A stretch of 64,000 nucleotides of DNA, taken from contig CBDCLG010000013.1 in the NCBI GenBank assembly GCA_965218625.1, positions 1 to 64,000 of the forward strand, read 5' to 3'. The position numbers were made by a program, and so were the translations under genes. The notes below the pieces were generated by a model, which searched no databases, was not told the DNA's origin, and saw only the letters and a list, made by a program, of their open reading frames with translations. Origin of the DNA: Bin5 sp965218625 (lineage in GTDB: Bacteria; Chloroflexota; Anaerolineae; Caldilineales; Caldilineaceae). This document shows, piece by piece, positions 33,870 to 42,486 of this stretch. The stretch's first letter is position 1. The number at the start of each line of letters is the position of its first letter.

Positions 33870-35900
33870 ATGCAGGACTTCCTCCGCTACCGCCAAATCC
33901 ACCTCGACTTCCACACCAGCGAGCAGATCGCCGAAATCGGCGCCGAGTTCGACCCCGACGCATGGGCGCAGATGCTCGCCGAGGCAAACGTGGACTCGAT
34001 CACCTGCTTCGCCCGCTGCCATCACGGCATGATCTACTACGAGACGCAGGCGCACCCGGAACGCCGCCACCCCCACCTGGCGCGCAACCTGCTCGCCGAC
34101 CAGATCGAAGCCGCCCACGCGCGCGACATCCGCGTGCCGATCTACACCACCGTGCAGTGGGACTACTACACCGCACAGCGCGAGCCGCAGTGGCTGCAGG
34201 TCGCAGCCGACGGCTCCATCCAGGGCCAGAAGCCCTACGAAGCCGGCTTCTACGCCCGCCTCTGCCTCAACACGCCCTACGTCGACTTCCTCAAAGCCCA
34301 CGTCGACGACATCTTCGCCCAGCTGCCCGCCGTCGATGGCCTCTTCTTCGACATCGTCCAGGACCAGGACTGCTCCTGCCCCGCCTGCCGCCGCCAGATG
34401 ATCGCGCAGGGAATCGATCCCTCCTGCCTGGAGCAGCGCCTCGCCTTCGGACAGCAGGTCACCGACCGCTTCAAACGGGCTATCTCCGACCACGTCCGCA
34501 GCCACAGCAGTGATTGCACGATCTTTTATAACTCCGGTCACGTCGGACCGCGCCAAGCCGCAACCGCAGACGCCTACAGCCACTGGGAGCTCGAATCGCT
34601 CCCCTCCGGCGGCTGGGGCTATATGCACTTTCCGCTCTCGCAGCGCTACGCCCGCGCCACCGGCCGCGACTGCCTCGGCATGACCGGCAAATTCCACACC
34701 TCCTGGGGCGACTTCCAGTCCTACAAGAACGAGGCCGCGCTCCAGTTCGAGTGCTTCCAGATGCTCGCGCTCAACGCCAAATGCTCGATCGGCGACCAGC
34801 TCCACCCCAGCGGCCGCCTCGACCGCGCCACCTACGACCTCGTCGGCCCCGTCTACGCCCAGGTCGCCGCCAAAGAGCCCTGGTGCCGCGGCGCCCGCGC
34901 CCTCACCGACATCGGCCTCTTCACGCTCGAAGAGTTCAGCGGCGAGCGCCTCACCCCAGAAACCATCGCCGCCGTCCGCATGCTGCAGGAGAGCGGCCAC
35001 CAGTTCGACATCGTCGACAGCCGCAGCGACTTCACACCGTACCGCCTCCTCATCCTGCCCGACGCCGTCCTCCTCGACGACGCGCTCGCGCAAGAAATCG
35101 CCGCCTACCAGGCCGGCGGCGGCAAACTGATCGCATCCTTCGAGTCGGGCCTCACCCCCGATCTCTGCGACTTCGCCCTGCCCCAATGGGGTATCCGCAA
35201 GACCGGCGACGGCACCGTCGACAGCCAGGCCCAGCCCGTGCGCGGGCGCCACTTCCCCAGCGGCGACTACGTCGACTACCTGCGCGCCCACAACGTCCTC
35301 GCCCGAGGACTACGCGAAACTGACTATGTCATCTACATGCGCGGCCTCGAAATCGCCGCCGCCCCCGAAACCGAAACGCTCGCCAGCGTCGTCCCCGCCT
35401 ACTTCGACCGCACCTGGGAGCACTTCTGCTCCCACCGCCAGACCCCCGCCGCCGGCCATCCCGCCGGACCGGCCGCGGTCCGCGCCGCCGGCCTCATCTA
35501 CTTCGCCCATCCCATCTTCCGCCAGTACCACCGCAACGCGCCCCGCTGGTGCAAGCAGCTCCTCCTCAACGCGCTCGATCTCCTCCTGCCCGACCCGCTC
35601 CTCCGCCACCGCGGCCCCAGCACACTCATCGCCGCCCTAAACCAGCAACCCGAGCACAGCCGCTGCGTCCTGCACCTGCTCCATTACGTCCCCGAACGCC
35701 GCGGCCAGGAGTTCGACGTACTCGAAGACGTCCTGCCCCTCTACAACGTCGAGCTCAGCCTGCGGCTGCCCGCGCCCGTTTCAAGTGTACGCTGCGTTCC
35801 CGCCGGAGAAACCCTGCCCCACGCGACCGAGGATGGCCGCGTCACCTTCACGGTGCCCGCGATCGAGGGCCACCAAATGATCGAAATCATCCTCTCCTGA
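33870..35900 (+). CDS. Glycoside-hydrolase-like protein with trimerisation-type domain
   Basis: A 676-residue protein without a signal peptide. The N-terminal half is a (beta/alpha)8-like domain: RYRQIHLDFHTSEQIAEIG, VDSITCFARCHHGMIYY, YTTVQWDYYTAQ, VDGLFFDIVQDQDCSCPACR, GMTGKFHTSWGDFQSYKNEA. The middle region (YRLLILPDAVLLDDALAQ, AYQAGGGKLIASFESG) is like the glutamine-amidotransferase-fold beta-galactosidase trimerisation domain. A C-terminal beta domain follows. Such proteins are usually annotated as alpha-L-fucosidase-like or beta-galactosidase-trimerisation proteins; the substrate is not known. ATG 33870 is chosen because similarity starts at MQDFLRYRQIHLDFH; the frame is open upstream through the repeat element without support. 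Confidence 0.75.
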   Translation: MQDFLRYRQIHLDFHTSEQIAEIGAEFDPDAWAQMLAEANVDSITCFARCHHGMIYYETQAHPERRHPHLARNLLADQIEAAHARDIRVPIYTTVQWDYYTAQREPQWLQVAADGSIQGQKPYEAGFYARLCLNTPYVDFLKAHVDDIFAQLPAVDGLFFDIVQDQDCSCPACRRQMIAQGIDPSCLEQRLAFGQQVTDRFKRAISDHVRSHSSDCTIFYNSGHVGPRQAATADAYSHWELESLPSGGWGYMHFPLSQRYARATGRDCLGMTGKFHTSWGDFQSYKNEAALQFECFQMLALNAKCSIGDQLHPSGRLDRATYDLVGPVYAQVAAKEPWCRGARALTDIGLFTLEEFSGERLTPETIAAVRMLQESGHQFDIVDSRSDFTPYRLLILPDAVLLDDALAQEIAAYQAGGGKLIASFESGLTPDLCDFALPQWGIRKTGDGTVDSQAQPVRGRHFPSGDYVDYLRAHNVLARGLRETDYVIYMRGLEIAAAPETETLASVVPAYFDRTWEHFCSHRQTPAAGHPAGPAAVRAAGLIYFAHPIFRQYHRNAPRWCKQLLLNALDLLLPDPLLRHRGPSTLIAALNQQPEHSRCVLHLLHYVPERRGQEFDVLEDVLPLYNVELSLRLPAPVSSVRCVPAGETLPHATEDGRVTFTVPAIEGHQMIEIILS

Positions 35901-35919
35901 CCCGCCCAACAATCTACAA

Positions 35920-35998
35920 CTCACTATCCACTATCCGCTGCAGTCTCGCCGTTCCCAACCGATCACTGACCACCGACCACCGGCCCCTGACCACTGCA
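35920..35998. repeat. Short-period intergenic repeats at a gene end
   Basis: Two simple motifs occur between the convergent ends of the glycosidase-like gene and the kinase pseudogene: ACTCACTATCCACTATCC (35929-35946 region) and a run of CTGACCACCGACCACC type (35965-35998). The second forms the last codons and the stop of the kinase frame. Similar CACTATCC-type repeats form the stop region of the MFS gene at 49342. Confidence 0.6.
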
Positions 35999-37394
35999 GT
36001 GCCAGGGAAGGCGGATGGTCACGGCCGCGCCCTGTCGCGGCCCGCTGCTTGCTGCAGAGATCCCGCCCCCATGCGCTTCGACTATCGCCCGCGTGATTGT
36101 CAATCCCAGGCCCGTGCCCCCCACCCCGCGGCTTCGTGACTGGTGGGTACGGAAGAAGCGGTCGAATAGGTGCGGAAGGTTTGCGGCATCAATGTCAATC
36201 CCGTCATTGATGATCGAGATTGCCACCGTCCCGTCCTTTTCCAGCGCCGCCCTAGCCAGGATCGGCCCGTCAGGCCCAACGCAGTTTATGGCGTTCTTCA
36301 GGACGTTTCCCAGCGCCTAGCTCATGCGCATCCGGTCGAACCTCATCTCCGGGAGAACAGCGGGCGCCTCAAGCGACAGGCTGACCTGCCGAGCCCGCGC
36401 CTGTGGCTGCCAGCGCTCTATCTCTGCTGCGAGCAGTTCAGAAATCGGACCTGCCCGCAGAGTGAGCCTCAAGCCGTCATGGTCTGTCTCCGCAAGCCAG
36501 TTCAGTAGCCAGACCGCGCAGCCTGTCTACTTCCTGGATTATATGGTCGGCCGCGCTCTCAGGCGCCTGAAGCCCGTCCCGCAACCCCATTGCCTCCAGC
36601 TGTATGACGCTCAATGGCGTATTCAGCTCATGAGAGACATCGTTTATCAGCCGCCTGCGCAGGTTGCGCTGCGTTTCCAGGGCCGACGTCATCCTGTTGA
36701 AGGCCGCGCTCATCCTTCCCAGCTCATCCGAGGACGTGACCGCCAATTGCTTCGAATCCCCCTGCGCAATTGCTTGGGCCGCCTCCGTCAGAGCCGTCAC
36801 CGGGGCCGTAATCCGCTTTGACAACCAAGCCGCCAGCAGAATGTCAACCCACGCCGTCAGCACGCCCCCAATCAGGGTGATGTACAGAAGCGTGTTGAGA
36901 AAACCATGCGACTCCGTCGACAGGAACGCGTGATTGCCATCCACATAGACGTAGCCTGCGACTTCGTTCGCAGCCAGATCGGTCACTGCCGCGCGATATC
37001 CGTCCAGGCCGGGCGCGGCGGCTCCGGCTAACAGCTCGGAAAGGTTGTCCTTCACCACGCGCCCATCGAGGCCGGTCACGACGACCCGTATCGGATCGCT
37101 GTGGAAGAGCTCGAAAGGTTCTCTCCCACCTTCTTCAGAGAGCTCCCTCTCCTGGCCGTCATCGTATATTTATCCGGCCTCAGACAGCGTTTGGTCCAAC
37201 GAGCCCCAGCCCCCCGCAGCCGTGTACGCCCGGCTCAGGCTTCCGGCGAGTTGGCTTGCCTCGTCGGCGCCTATCTCGTCAACGAACACGCCCAGACGGT
37301 ACTGCGTCGCGAAATATCCTACGCCCACGCCGAGCATGACTGTAAGGACGATGACGGCGACAATAGCCCCCATGATTCGCCAGCGCAGCGACAT
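35963..37394 (-). pseudogene. HAMP sensor histidine kinase, broken by two nonsense codons and a frameshift
   Basis: Read on the minus strand this is a membrane histidine kinase: N-terminal membrane helix (IMGAIVAVIVLTVMLGVGVG), periplasmic region, second helix, HAMP (LSKRITAPVTALTEAAQ), HisKA with VSHELNTPLSVIQ, and HATPase motifs NDGIDIDAANLPHLFDRFF and GGTGLGLTITRAIVEAHGG. An in-frame TAA at 37170-37172 interrupts the periplasmic part. A TAG at 36317-36319 replaces the Gln expected in MSQALGNVLKNA. A one-base shift lies near 36510 (between LRGLATELA and LAETDHDGLRL). Its ATG (37394) overlaps the stop of the response regulator gene. Two substitutions to stop codons are hard to explain as sequencing errors, so this copy is probably dead. 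Confidence 0.85.
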
Positions 37395-38071
37395 CACTCC
37401 TCCTCTGCCGCGAACCAGTAGCCGGCGCCGTAAACGGTCTGAATGGGCTGTCTGCCATCCCGCTTGATGCGCTTGCGAAGGCGGGCGATTTGGCTGTCGA
37501 TGGCGCGGTCGAAACCGTCGAATTCGTCATCGAACGCCAGCGCCATCAGCTGCTCACGGCTGAGCACCTGGTTGGGATGGCGCATGAACGCTGACAGCAG
37601 AGCAATCTGCGCCTGGCTCAGAATGACCGGCTCTCCACCGACGGTCACGGTCCCGCTGACCTCATTCAGCGTGATGCCGCCGCGTTTTAGCTCCTGCTGG
37701 ACCCTGCCTTTCACGCGACGAAGCACCGCGCCGGCGCGCGCGATGATCTCATCCGGATCGAAGGGTTTGACAATGTAATCATCAGCGCCGCTATCCAGGC
37801 CGATGACTCGCTCGTCGTGGGCCTCTCTGGCCGTCAACATGAAGATCGGGACCGCCGACTCCCGGCTCAGAATTCTGCACAGGTCCACGCCATCGAGACG
37901 GGGGAGCATCAGGTCGAGGACAATCAGGTCCGGCGTCAGATCGCGGGCCAGGTCCAGACCGGCCTCGCCATCGTGAGCCACCTCAGCGAAGCACCCCGCG
38001 CGCTTGAAGTAGACCTTGACCCAGTCCGCGATCCTCGTATCGTCTTCGACAATCAACACCGTGCCGCCCAT
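37394..38071 (-). CDS. OmpR/PhoB-family response regulator
   Basis: A 225-residue two-component regulator. The receiver domain has the acidic pocket VEDD, phosphoacceptor Asp53 (LIVLDLMLP), Thr in MLTAREAH and Lys in YIVKPFDPDEI. The C-terminal winged helix is OmpR-like (LSQAQIALLSAFMRHPNQVL, then IDSQIARLRKRI and VYGAGYWF). ATG 38071 has GGAGG 7 nt upstream. Its stop overlaps the start of the histidine kinase pseudogene, and a lipoprotein gene lies upstream on the same strand. The frame is intact although its partner kinase is broken. Confidence 0.93.
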   Translation of the reverse strand: MGGTVLIVEDDTRIADWVKVYFKRAGCFAEVAHDGEAGLDLARDLTPDLIVLDLMLPRLDGVDLCRILSRESAVPIFMLTAREAHDERVIGLDSGADDYIVKPFDPDEIIARAGAVLRRVKGRVQQELKRGGITLNEVSGTVTVGGEPVILSQAQIALLSAFMRHPNQVLSREQLMALAFDDEFDGFDRAIDSQIARLRKRIKRDGRQPIQTVYGAGYWFAAEEE

Positions 38072-38207
38072 CGACACCCCTCCAGCTTACTGCCCCAGGC
38101 CCCGGTGCCCCGTCGAGACACCGAGGCCATCCTCTGGATACACTCAGGCCAACCGTCGCACTCCAAGCGAAGTTTCGTCATCTCCCTTCAGCCGGCTGTG
38201 GCTGGCC

Positions 38208-39296
38208 CTAGCCGCCGCCGCCATGACCTCCGGCGCTCTCAGCGCCTTCCTCTTCCGTATGGGGAGCGGGCCCGGTACCGCCACAGTCGAAAACCTCCAT
38301 GTGGACGACGTATCCATCGTAAGAGACCCCGGCGAGACTCGCTTCACCGGCGACCGACAGGTTGGAAGTCGCTTCCTGGCCGGGACTCAGATGCCCCAGC
38401 ACATCGGGGCCAAGCTCTCCTACTGTCTTCGCGCCCGACTTCAAGTGGGGTTCGGCCTGCACGTAGCAAAGCTCCTGCGAGTGCGTGTTCCGTACCGTCG
38501 CCAGGACAGACTGGGTCGCCGCGTCGTACCGCGCGGAGACAGCCAGGCCCCCGAGGACACCGTCCCACGTCTGGTCGAGAGGAACAACCGGGCTCGACAT
38601 GGCGGCTTCCCCGCTCTCTCCATCACCTTCAGGACCCGTGCCGCCGCCTTCTCCGCCGGACTCTCCGGCGCCGCCATGCTCGCCACCGGCTTCACTTTCC
38701 GAATGGCCCGCCTCGCCGCCACTGCCCACCTCGGCATGGGCGATCCACCCGCTGAATGATGCCGCGGTTGCGGGCAGGTTGATCGCCAGCACCTGTCCCG
38801 GCGCCAGGTCGCTCTCCGGTGTCGGGCCGAGCTCCGTCCCGTTCGATAGATGCACCTCGACCCTGACACGGGGCAGGACGGCGCCGGTCGTGTTCTCCAC
38901 GCTGCCCTTGAACGAGTTGCTTTCAGCGTCGTAGCGCAAGACCAACCGCGCGCCGTTGCGGACCGCATCGTAAGTCCCGTCCAACGCCAGGGTGGCGCCG
39001 CCGCCCTCTTCACTGCCGGACACACCGGATTCACCCCCACCTTCACCGCCGCTTTCGCCGTCTGCCCGGCCTCCGGAACCGTGTTCCCTGCCGCCCTCTC
39101 CGCCGCCGCCATGCTCACCACCGGCTTCGCCGCCGCGCCGCTCAACTTGCTCCCGAGATTCCCTGCCGCTGCCGGAATCCCGGCCTTCTCCATGCCCGCC
39201 GACGCCCGTGCATCCGGCCAGAATGCCCACCCCAAGCAAGGCAGCCAGGATAAGCCCTGTCAGGAGCTTCTTCACCTTCAGTCTCATGCAAGTCAC
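38208..39296 (-). CDS. Lipoprotein with two beta domains and Gly/Ser/Glu-rich linkers
   Basis: A 362-residue protein with a lipoprotein signal: KKLLTGLILAALLGVGILAGC, lipobox LAGC. After the cysteine comes a long low-complexity stretch rich in Gly, Glu, Ser and His. The first beta domain (LDGTYDAVRNGARLVLRYD, VRVEVHLSNGTELGPTP, SDLAPGQVLAINLP) is followed by a second low-complexity linker. A second beta domain starts LDQTWDGVLGGLAVSARYD and ends in another Gly-rich tail. The two domains are clearly repeats of each other and look like FxLYD-type modules. GTG 39296 has AAAGGG upstream; ATG 39287 is an alternative. It lies just upstream of the response regulator on the same strand and may be its target. 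Confidence 0.75.
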   Translation of the reverse strand: MTCMRLKVKKLLTGLILAALLGVGILAGCTGVGGHGEGRDSGSGRESREQVERRGGEAGGEHGGGGEGGREHGSGGRADGESGGEGGGESGVSGSEEGGGATLALDGTYDAVRNGARLVLRYDAESNSFKGSVENTTGAVLPRVRVEVHLSNGTELGPTPESDLAPGQVLAINLPATAASFSGWIAHAEVGSGGEAGHSESEAGGEHGGAGESGGEGGGTGPEGDGESGEAAMSSPVVPLDQTWDGVLGGLAVSARYDAATQSVLATVRNTHSQELCYVQAEPHLKSGAKTVGELGPDVLGHLSPGQEATSNLSVAGEASLAGVSYDGYVVHMEVFDCGGTGPAPHTEEEGAESAGGHGGGG

Positions 39297-39502
39297 TTTT
39301 CATCCCTTTCGTGAACTGTCAGTCGAACGATCCACTGCAGCCCACGATAGCGATGAAATGTTGCAGAATTATGTCACCCCCAGCCCGGACTCGCCGCTAT
39401 AACCCTCTTCCTTGAACGAAATGTCAATGAACCATCAATACTGAACACTGCCGCCCGCCGCGACCCTCCGAAATCTCAACACTAAAAACTAACTGCTAAA
39501 AA

Positions 39503-39823
39503 CTAGAAACTCTCCCGCCAATAATCCACCACCACAACCTTCTCCACGTGCGGCGTCACCAGATCGGCCAGCGCCAAGTGGTCGGGGTGCGGCAGATAAG
39601 CGTCGCGGTCCGCCTCGCTCGCGAACGTCAGCAAGTAGCAGTGTGTGTACCCCTGCGACGGGCCCTCGACGCTCACATCCGTCCCCCACTCGAACGCCTG
39701 GATCTCCTCAAAATTCCCCTTCAGCGCCAAGAACCCCTCTTCCATCTCACGGATCTTTTCGTCGGACGTCCCCTCTTTGAACTGCAGCAGGACAACATGA
39801 CGAAGCACCGGTCTTTCAGACAT
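39503..39823 (-). CDS. Dabb (stress-responsive alpha/beta barrel) protein
   Basis: A 106-residue protein with the Dabb ferredoxin-like fold: LRHVVLLQFKEGTSDEKI, FLALKGNFEEIQAFEWGTD, THCYLLTFASEADRDAYLPH and HVEKVVVVDYW. Members are small dimeric barrels, some of which are enzymes in polyketide or aromatic metabolism; most are of unknown role. ATG 39823 has GGAGGAG upstream on the minus strand. The stop codon lies inside an AAACTAGAAACT-type repeat (39479-39511). Confidence 0.85.
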   Translation of the reverse strand: MSERPVLRHVVLLQFKEGTSDEKIREMEEGFLALKGNFEEIQAFEWGTDVSVEGPSQGYTHCYLLTFASEADRDAYLPHPDHLALADLVTPHVEKVVVVDYWRESF

Positions 39824-40027
39824 TGCTCTCCTCCCAAATCTCGTTCTTCCTACTGGCTTTAACATAAAGACGATTGTGCAGCCGTCTGTCTGCGCACGGC
39901 CCCCCGCCAACCTAACCGAAACCCGCGCCCATCGCAAGCCGGCCTCCCCTCCTCCCAACTGGAACCCATCCGTCAAAAACTGTAGAATAAACAGAACCGA
40001 CCCAATAACATCACTAAAGAGCATCAG

Positions 40028-40071
40028 GCAACTAAAAACTAGAAACTCAAAACTGGAAACTAGAAACCAAC
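40028..40071. repeat. AAACTAGAAACT-type simple repeat upstream of sulfatase gene
   Basis: Imperfect copies of AACTAGAAACT/AACTGGAAACT run right up to the sulfatase start codon. The same motif lies at 39479-39511 on the other side of the Dabb gene. The rest of 39824-40027 shows no gene. There is no clear ribosome-binding site before ATG 40073. Confidence 0.7.
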
Positions 40072-40072
40072 C

Positions 40073-41492
40073 ATGCGCCCCAACATCCTCTTCATCATGT
40101 CCGACGACCACGCCTCGCACGCCATGAGCAGCTACGGCAGCCGCATCAACAATACCCCCCACCTTGACCGTATCGCCGACGGCGGCATGCGCTTCAAGAA
40201 CTGTTTCTGCACCAACTCGATCTGCACGCCCAGCCGCGCCGTCATCCTCACCGGTACCTACAACCACGTCAACGGCGTCACCACCCTCGCCTCCAAACTC
40301 GACGGCCGCCAGGTCACCATGCCCAAGCTGCTGCAGGCGGCAGGATACCAGACCGCCATGATCGGCAAATGGCACCTCGGCCACGGCGGCGTCAACGACC
40401 CGACCGGCTTCGACTACTGGAACGTCCTGCCCGGCCAGGGGTCTCTACCACGACCCTGAAATGATCGAAATGGGCCGGCACAAGACGTTCCCCGGCTACA
40501 CCACCGACCTCATCACCGACTTCTCGCTCGACTGGCTGCGCGCCCGCGACCCCGGACGCCCCTTCTTCCTCATGTGCCACCACAAAGCGCCCCACCGCCC
40601 CTGGGAACCCGACGAAAAACACGCCCTCATATACGAGGACGAAGAGATCCCCTACCCTGAAACTTTCGACGACGACTACAAGAACCGCGCCGCCGCCGCA
40701 GCCGCAGCCGAAATGCGCATCGACCGCGACATGACGCTCACCGACCTCAAACAGCCCACGCCCAAGCGGTTGACGCCGGGCCAGGAGAAAAAGTGGAAAT
40801 ACCAGCGCTACATCAAGGACTACCTGCGCTGCGTCGCCTCGATCGACGATAACGTCGGCCGCCTGCTCGACTACCTCGAAGAGGAGGGCCTCGCCAACAA
40901 CACCATCGTCGTCTACACCTCCGACCAGGGCTTCTTCCTCGGCGACCACGGCTGGTACGACAAACGCTTCATGTACGAAGAGTCGCTGCGCATGCCGCTT
41001 CTCATCCGCTACCCGCGCGCCGTCCGGCCCGGCACAGTCAACAACGACATGGTCCTCAACGTCGACTTCACGCCCACCCTGCTCGACTACGCCGGCGTCG
41101 AAATCCCCGACCACTTCCAGGGCAGCAGCATCCGCCCGGTCCTGGCCGGCCACACGCCCTCCGGCTGGCAGACCTCCATGTACTACCGCTACTGGATGCA
41201 CCTCGCCCAACACCACGTCTACGCCCACTACGGCGTCCGCACCCTGCGCTACAAGCTGATCTACTACTACGCCGACGCCCTCGACCAGCCCGGCGCCATC
41301 GACGAGCCCAAACGGCCCGAATGGGAGCTCTTCGACCTCAGGACCGACCCCTACGAGCTCAACAACGTCTACCACGAGCCCAGGTACGCCCGGATCGCCG
41401 AAAATCTCACCGCCGAGCTCAACCGCCTCCAGGCAAGGGTTGGCGACGAGCCATACGATCATCCTACTGCCGCGGGGATGTGGCGGGCCTAG
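40073..41492 (+). CDS. Formylglycine-type sulfatase, one frameshift in a G run
   Basis: An alkaline-phosphatase-fold sulfatase. MRPNILFIMSDDHASHAMS supplies the paired metal-binding Asp residues. CTPSRAVILTG is the sulfatase signature whose Cys becomes formylglycine. IGKWHLGHGG and TSDQGFFLGDHGW are further active-site motifs. The frame breaks at 40438-40441, where GGGG should be GGG: QGLYHDPEMIEMG follows in the next frame. Restored length is about 472 aa. No signal peptide is seen, so it would act in the cytoplasm unless exported otherwise. C-terminal ELFDLRTDPYELNNVYHEP is typical. The substrate is unknown. Unlike the two related proteins at 51292 and 52746, it keeps the catalytic Cys. Confidence 0.88.
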
Positions 41493-41518
41493 GCTTGCCC
41501 ATCCGCTTCCCTGCGTAG

Positions 41519-41541
41519 GGGCAGGCCTTGTGCCTGCCCGC
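41519..41541. repeat. REP-like hairpin GGGCAGGC/GCCTGCCC
   Basis: A perfect 8-bp inverted repeat (41520-41527 with 41533-41540) has a 5-nt loop. Copies of GTAGGGGCAGGC...GCCTGCCC are a familiar intergenic palindrome in many environmental bacteria. It follows the sulfatase stop by 27 nt and could help end transcription, but no T tract follows. Confidence 0.5.
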
Positions 41542-41570
41542 TCCCCGTCCTCCATAGCTGCAGGATCTAG

Positions 41571-41766
41571 GTCCCATTGACTCTAAAGGAAGAACATTCA
41601 AAGAGAGGACATCTACAGGCGGTCTGAGAATAGTTTGGAATCTGATTCACCTGATTCTCGTGAACCAAGCCCCCCTCGGGAGCCAGCGCCCTTCATCATG
41701 TCCATCATAACAATCAGCTGAACTGCAGTTCAGACAAATGTCGACGAGCCCTAGAGACTCCGTCGA
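41571..41766. repeat. Dispersed repeat element, copy 2
   Basis: This matches 33560-33755 over its whole length with scattered changes. It has the same inverted pair: GTCTGA...CTGATT at 41622-41646 and AATCAG...TTCAGAC at 41712-41735. The interval 41493-41917 therefore holds a REP-like hairpin, this element and a promoter, but no gene. Confidence 0.75.
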
Positions 41767-41837
41767 AGGAGCTGCCTCCGTCGAGTCACAGCCAAGCCCC
41801 TGATTCCAAAGTCGCAGGAAGAGGCCGCGCATCCGGT

Positions 41838-41867
41838 TTGGCGAAACCTAACGATCACTGCTAATAT
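41838..41867 (+). promoter_or_regulatory. Promoter for the coiled-coil gene at 41918
   Basis: TTGGCG (41838-41843), 18 nt, TAATAT (41862-41867), with TGC before the -10 box (an extended -10) and GGCAC just after it. The same TGCTA-TAT-GGCAC pattern occurs before the second coiled-coil gene (45388-45401). Confidence 0.45.
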
Positions 41868-41917
41868 GGCACGTATGTACTATTCTGGAAACATCGTGAG
41901 ACAGGAGACTGCCTACA

Positions 41918-42439
41918 GTGGCCACCCAACCGGATGACCGGCCCAACGGAACAGGACGCCTCGACCGCATCGAAGCGCTGTTGGAGGATACTGCCGAGCT
42001 GCAGAAGCAGAACACGCGGGGCTTGGCCGAAACGAAACAGCTAATCGAGGGCATGGCCGAGCAGCAGAAGCAGAACACGCAGGGCCTGGCCGAAACGAGA
42101 CAGCTAATCGAGGGCATGGCCGAGCAGCAGAAGCAGAACACGCAGGGCCTGGCCGAAACGAGACAGCTAATCGAGGGCATGGCCGAGCAGCAGAAGCAGA
42201 ACCGGCGGGGCCTGACCGAAACAGGACGGCGCATTGACGGCATAGATGCAAGGCTGGACCGGATTTCGGAGAGCTATGCACAGACCCGAGAACTCCTCGA
42301 CGACATTGCCGCACGGCAGGACCGAAATGAGCGCGGGTTGGCCGAAACAAGAAGGCTAATCGGGGATTTGGCGAACGTCGTCGCCGGCATCGGAGAAATC
42401 GTAGCGACGCATGTGGAGGATCAAACTGCGCACCGTTAA
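41918..42439 (+). CDS. Coiled-coil protein with 21-residue tandem repeats
   Basis: A 173-residue hydrophilic protein predicted to be almost entirely coiled coil. Its middle is made of near-identical 21-residue units GLAETRQLIEGMAEQQKQNTQ. The C-terminal part (ETRRLIGDLANVVAGIGEIV) is less repetitive. There is no signal or membrane segment. GTG 41918 has AGGAG upstream. It lies upstream of the restriction-modification gene on the same strand with a 47-nt gap. A shorter coiled-coil gene with a similar promoter lies downstream of that gene. The function is unknown; a structural or accessory part of the restriction locus is only a guess. Confidence 0.75.
   Translation: MATQPDDRPNGTGRLDRIEALLEDTAELQKQNTRGLAETKQLIEGMAEQQKQNTQGLAETRQLIEGMAEQQKQNTQGLAETRQLIEGMAEQQKQNRRGLTETGRRIDGIDARLDRISESYAQTRELLDDIAARQDRNERGLAETRRLIGDLANVVAGIGEIVATHVEDQTAHR
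42011..42250 (+). repeat. 63-nt tandem repeat inside the coiled-coil gene
   Basis: The codon GGC of each unit falls at 42020, 42083, 42146 and 42209, exactly 63 nt apart. Units two and three are almost identical in DNA and the first and last are diverged, which shows recent unequal duplication. The number of units is likely to vary among strains. Confidence 0.9.
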
Positions 42440-42486
42440 CCCGCCCCATCTGGTCCGCCAGCTCCGGCCGCTGCCTACGACCTGAG

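Noticed and set aside
42011..42250. Regular 63-nt repeats considered as a CRISPR array
   Set aside because: There are no spacers between units and the units are in-frame codons of a coiled-coil protein.
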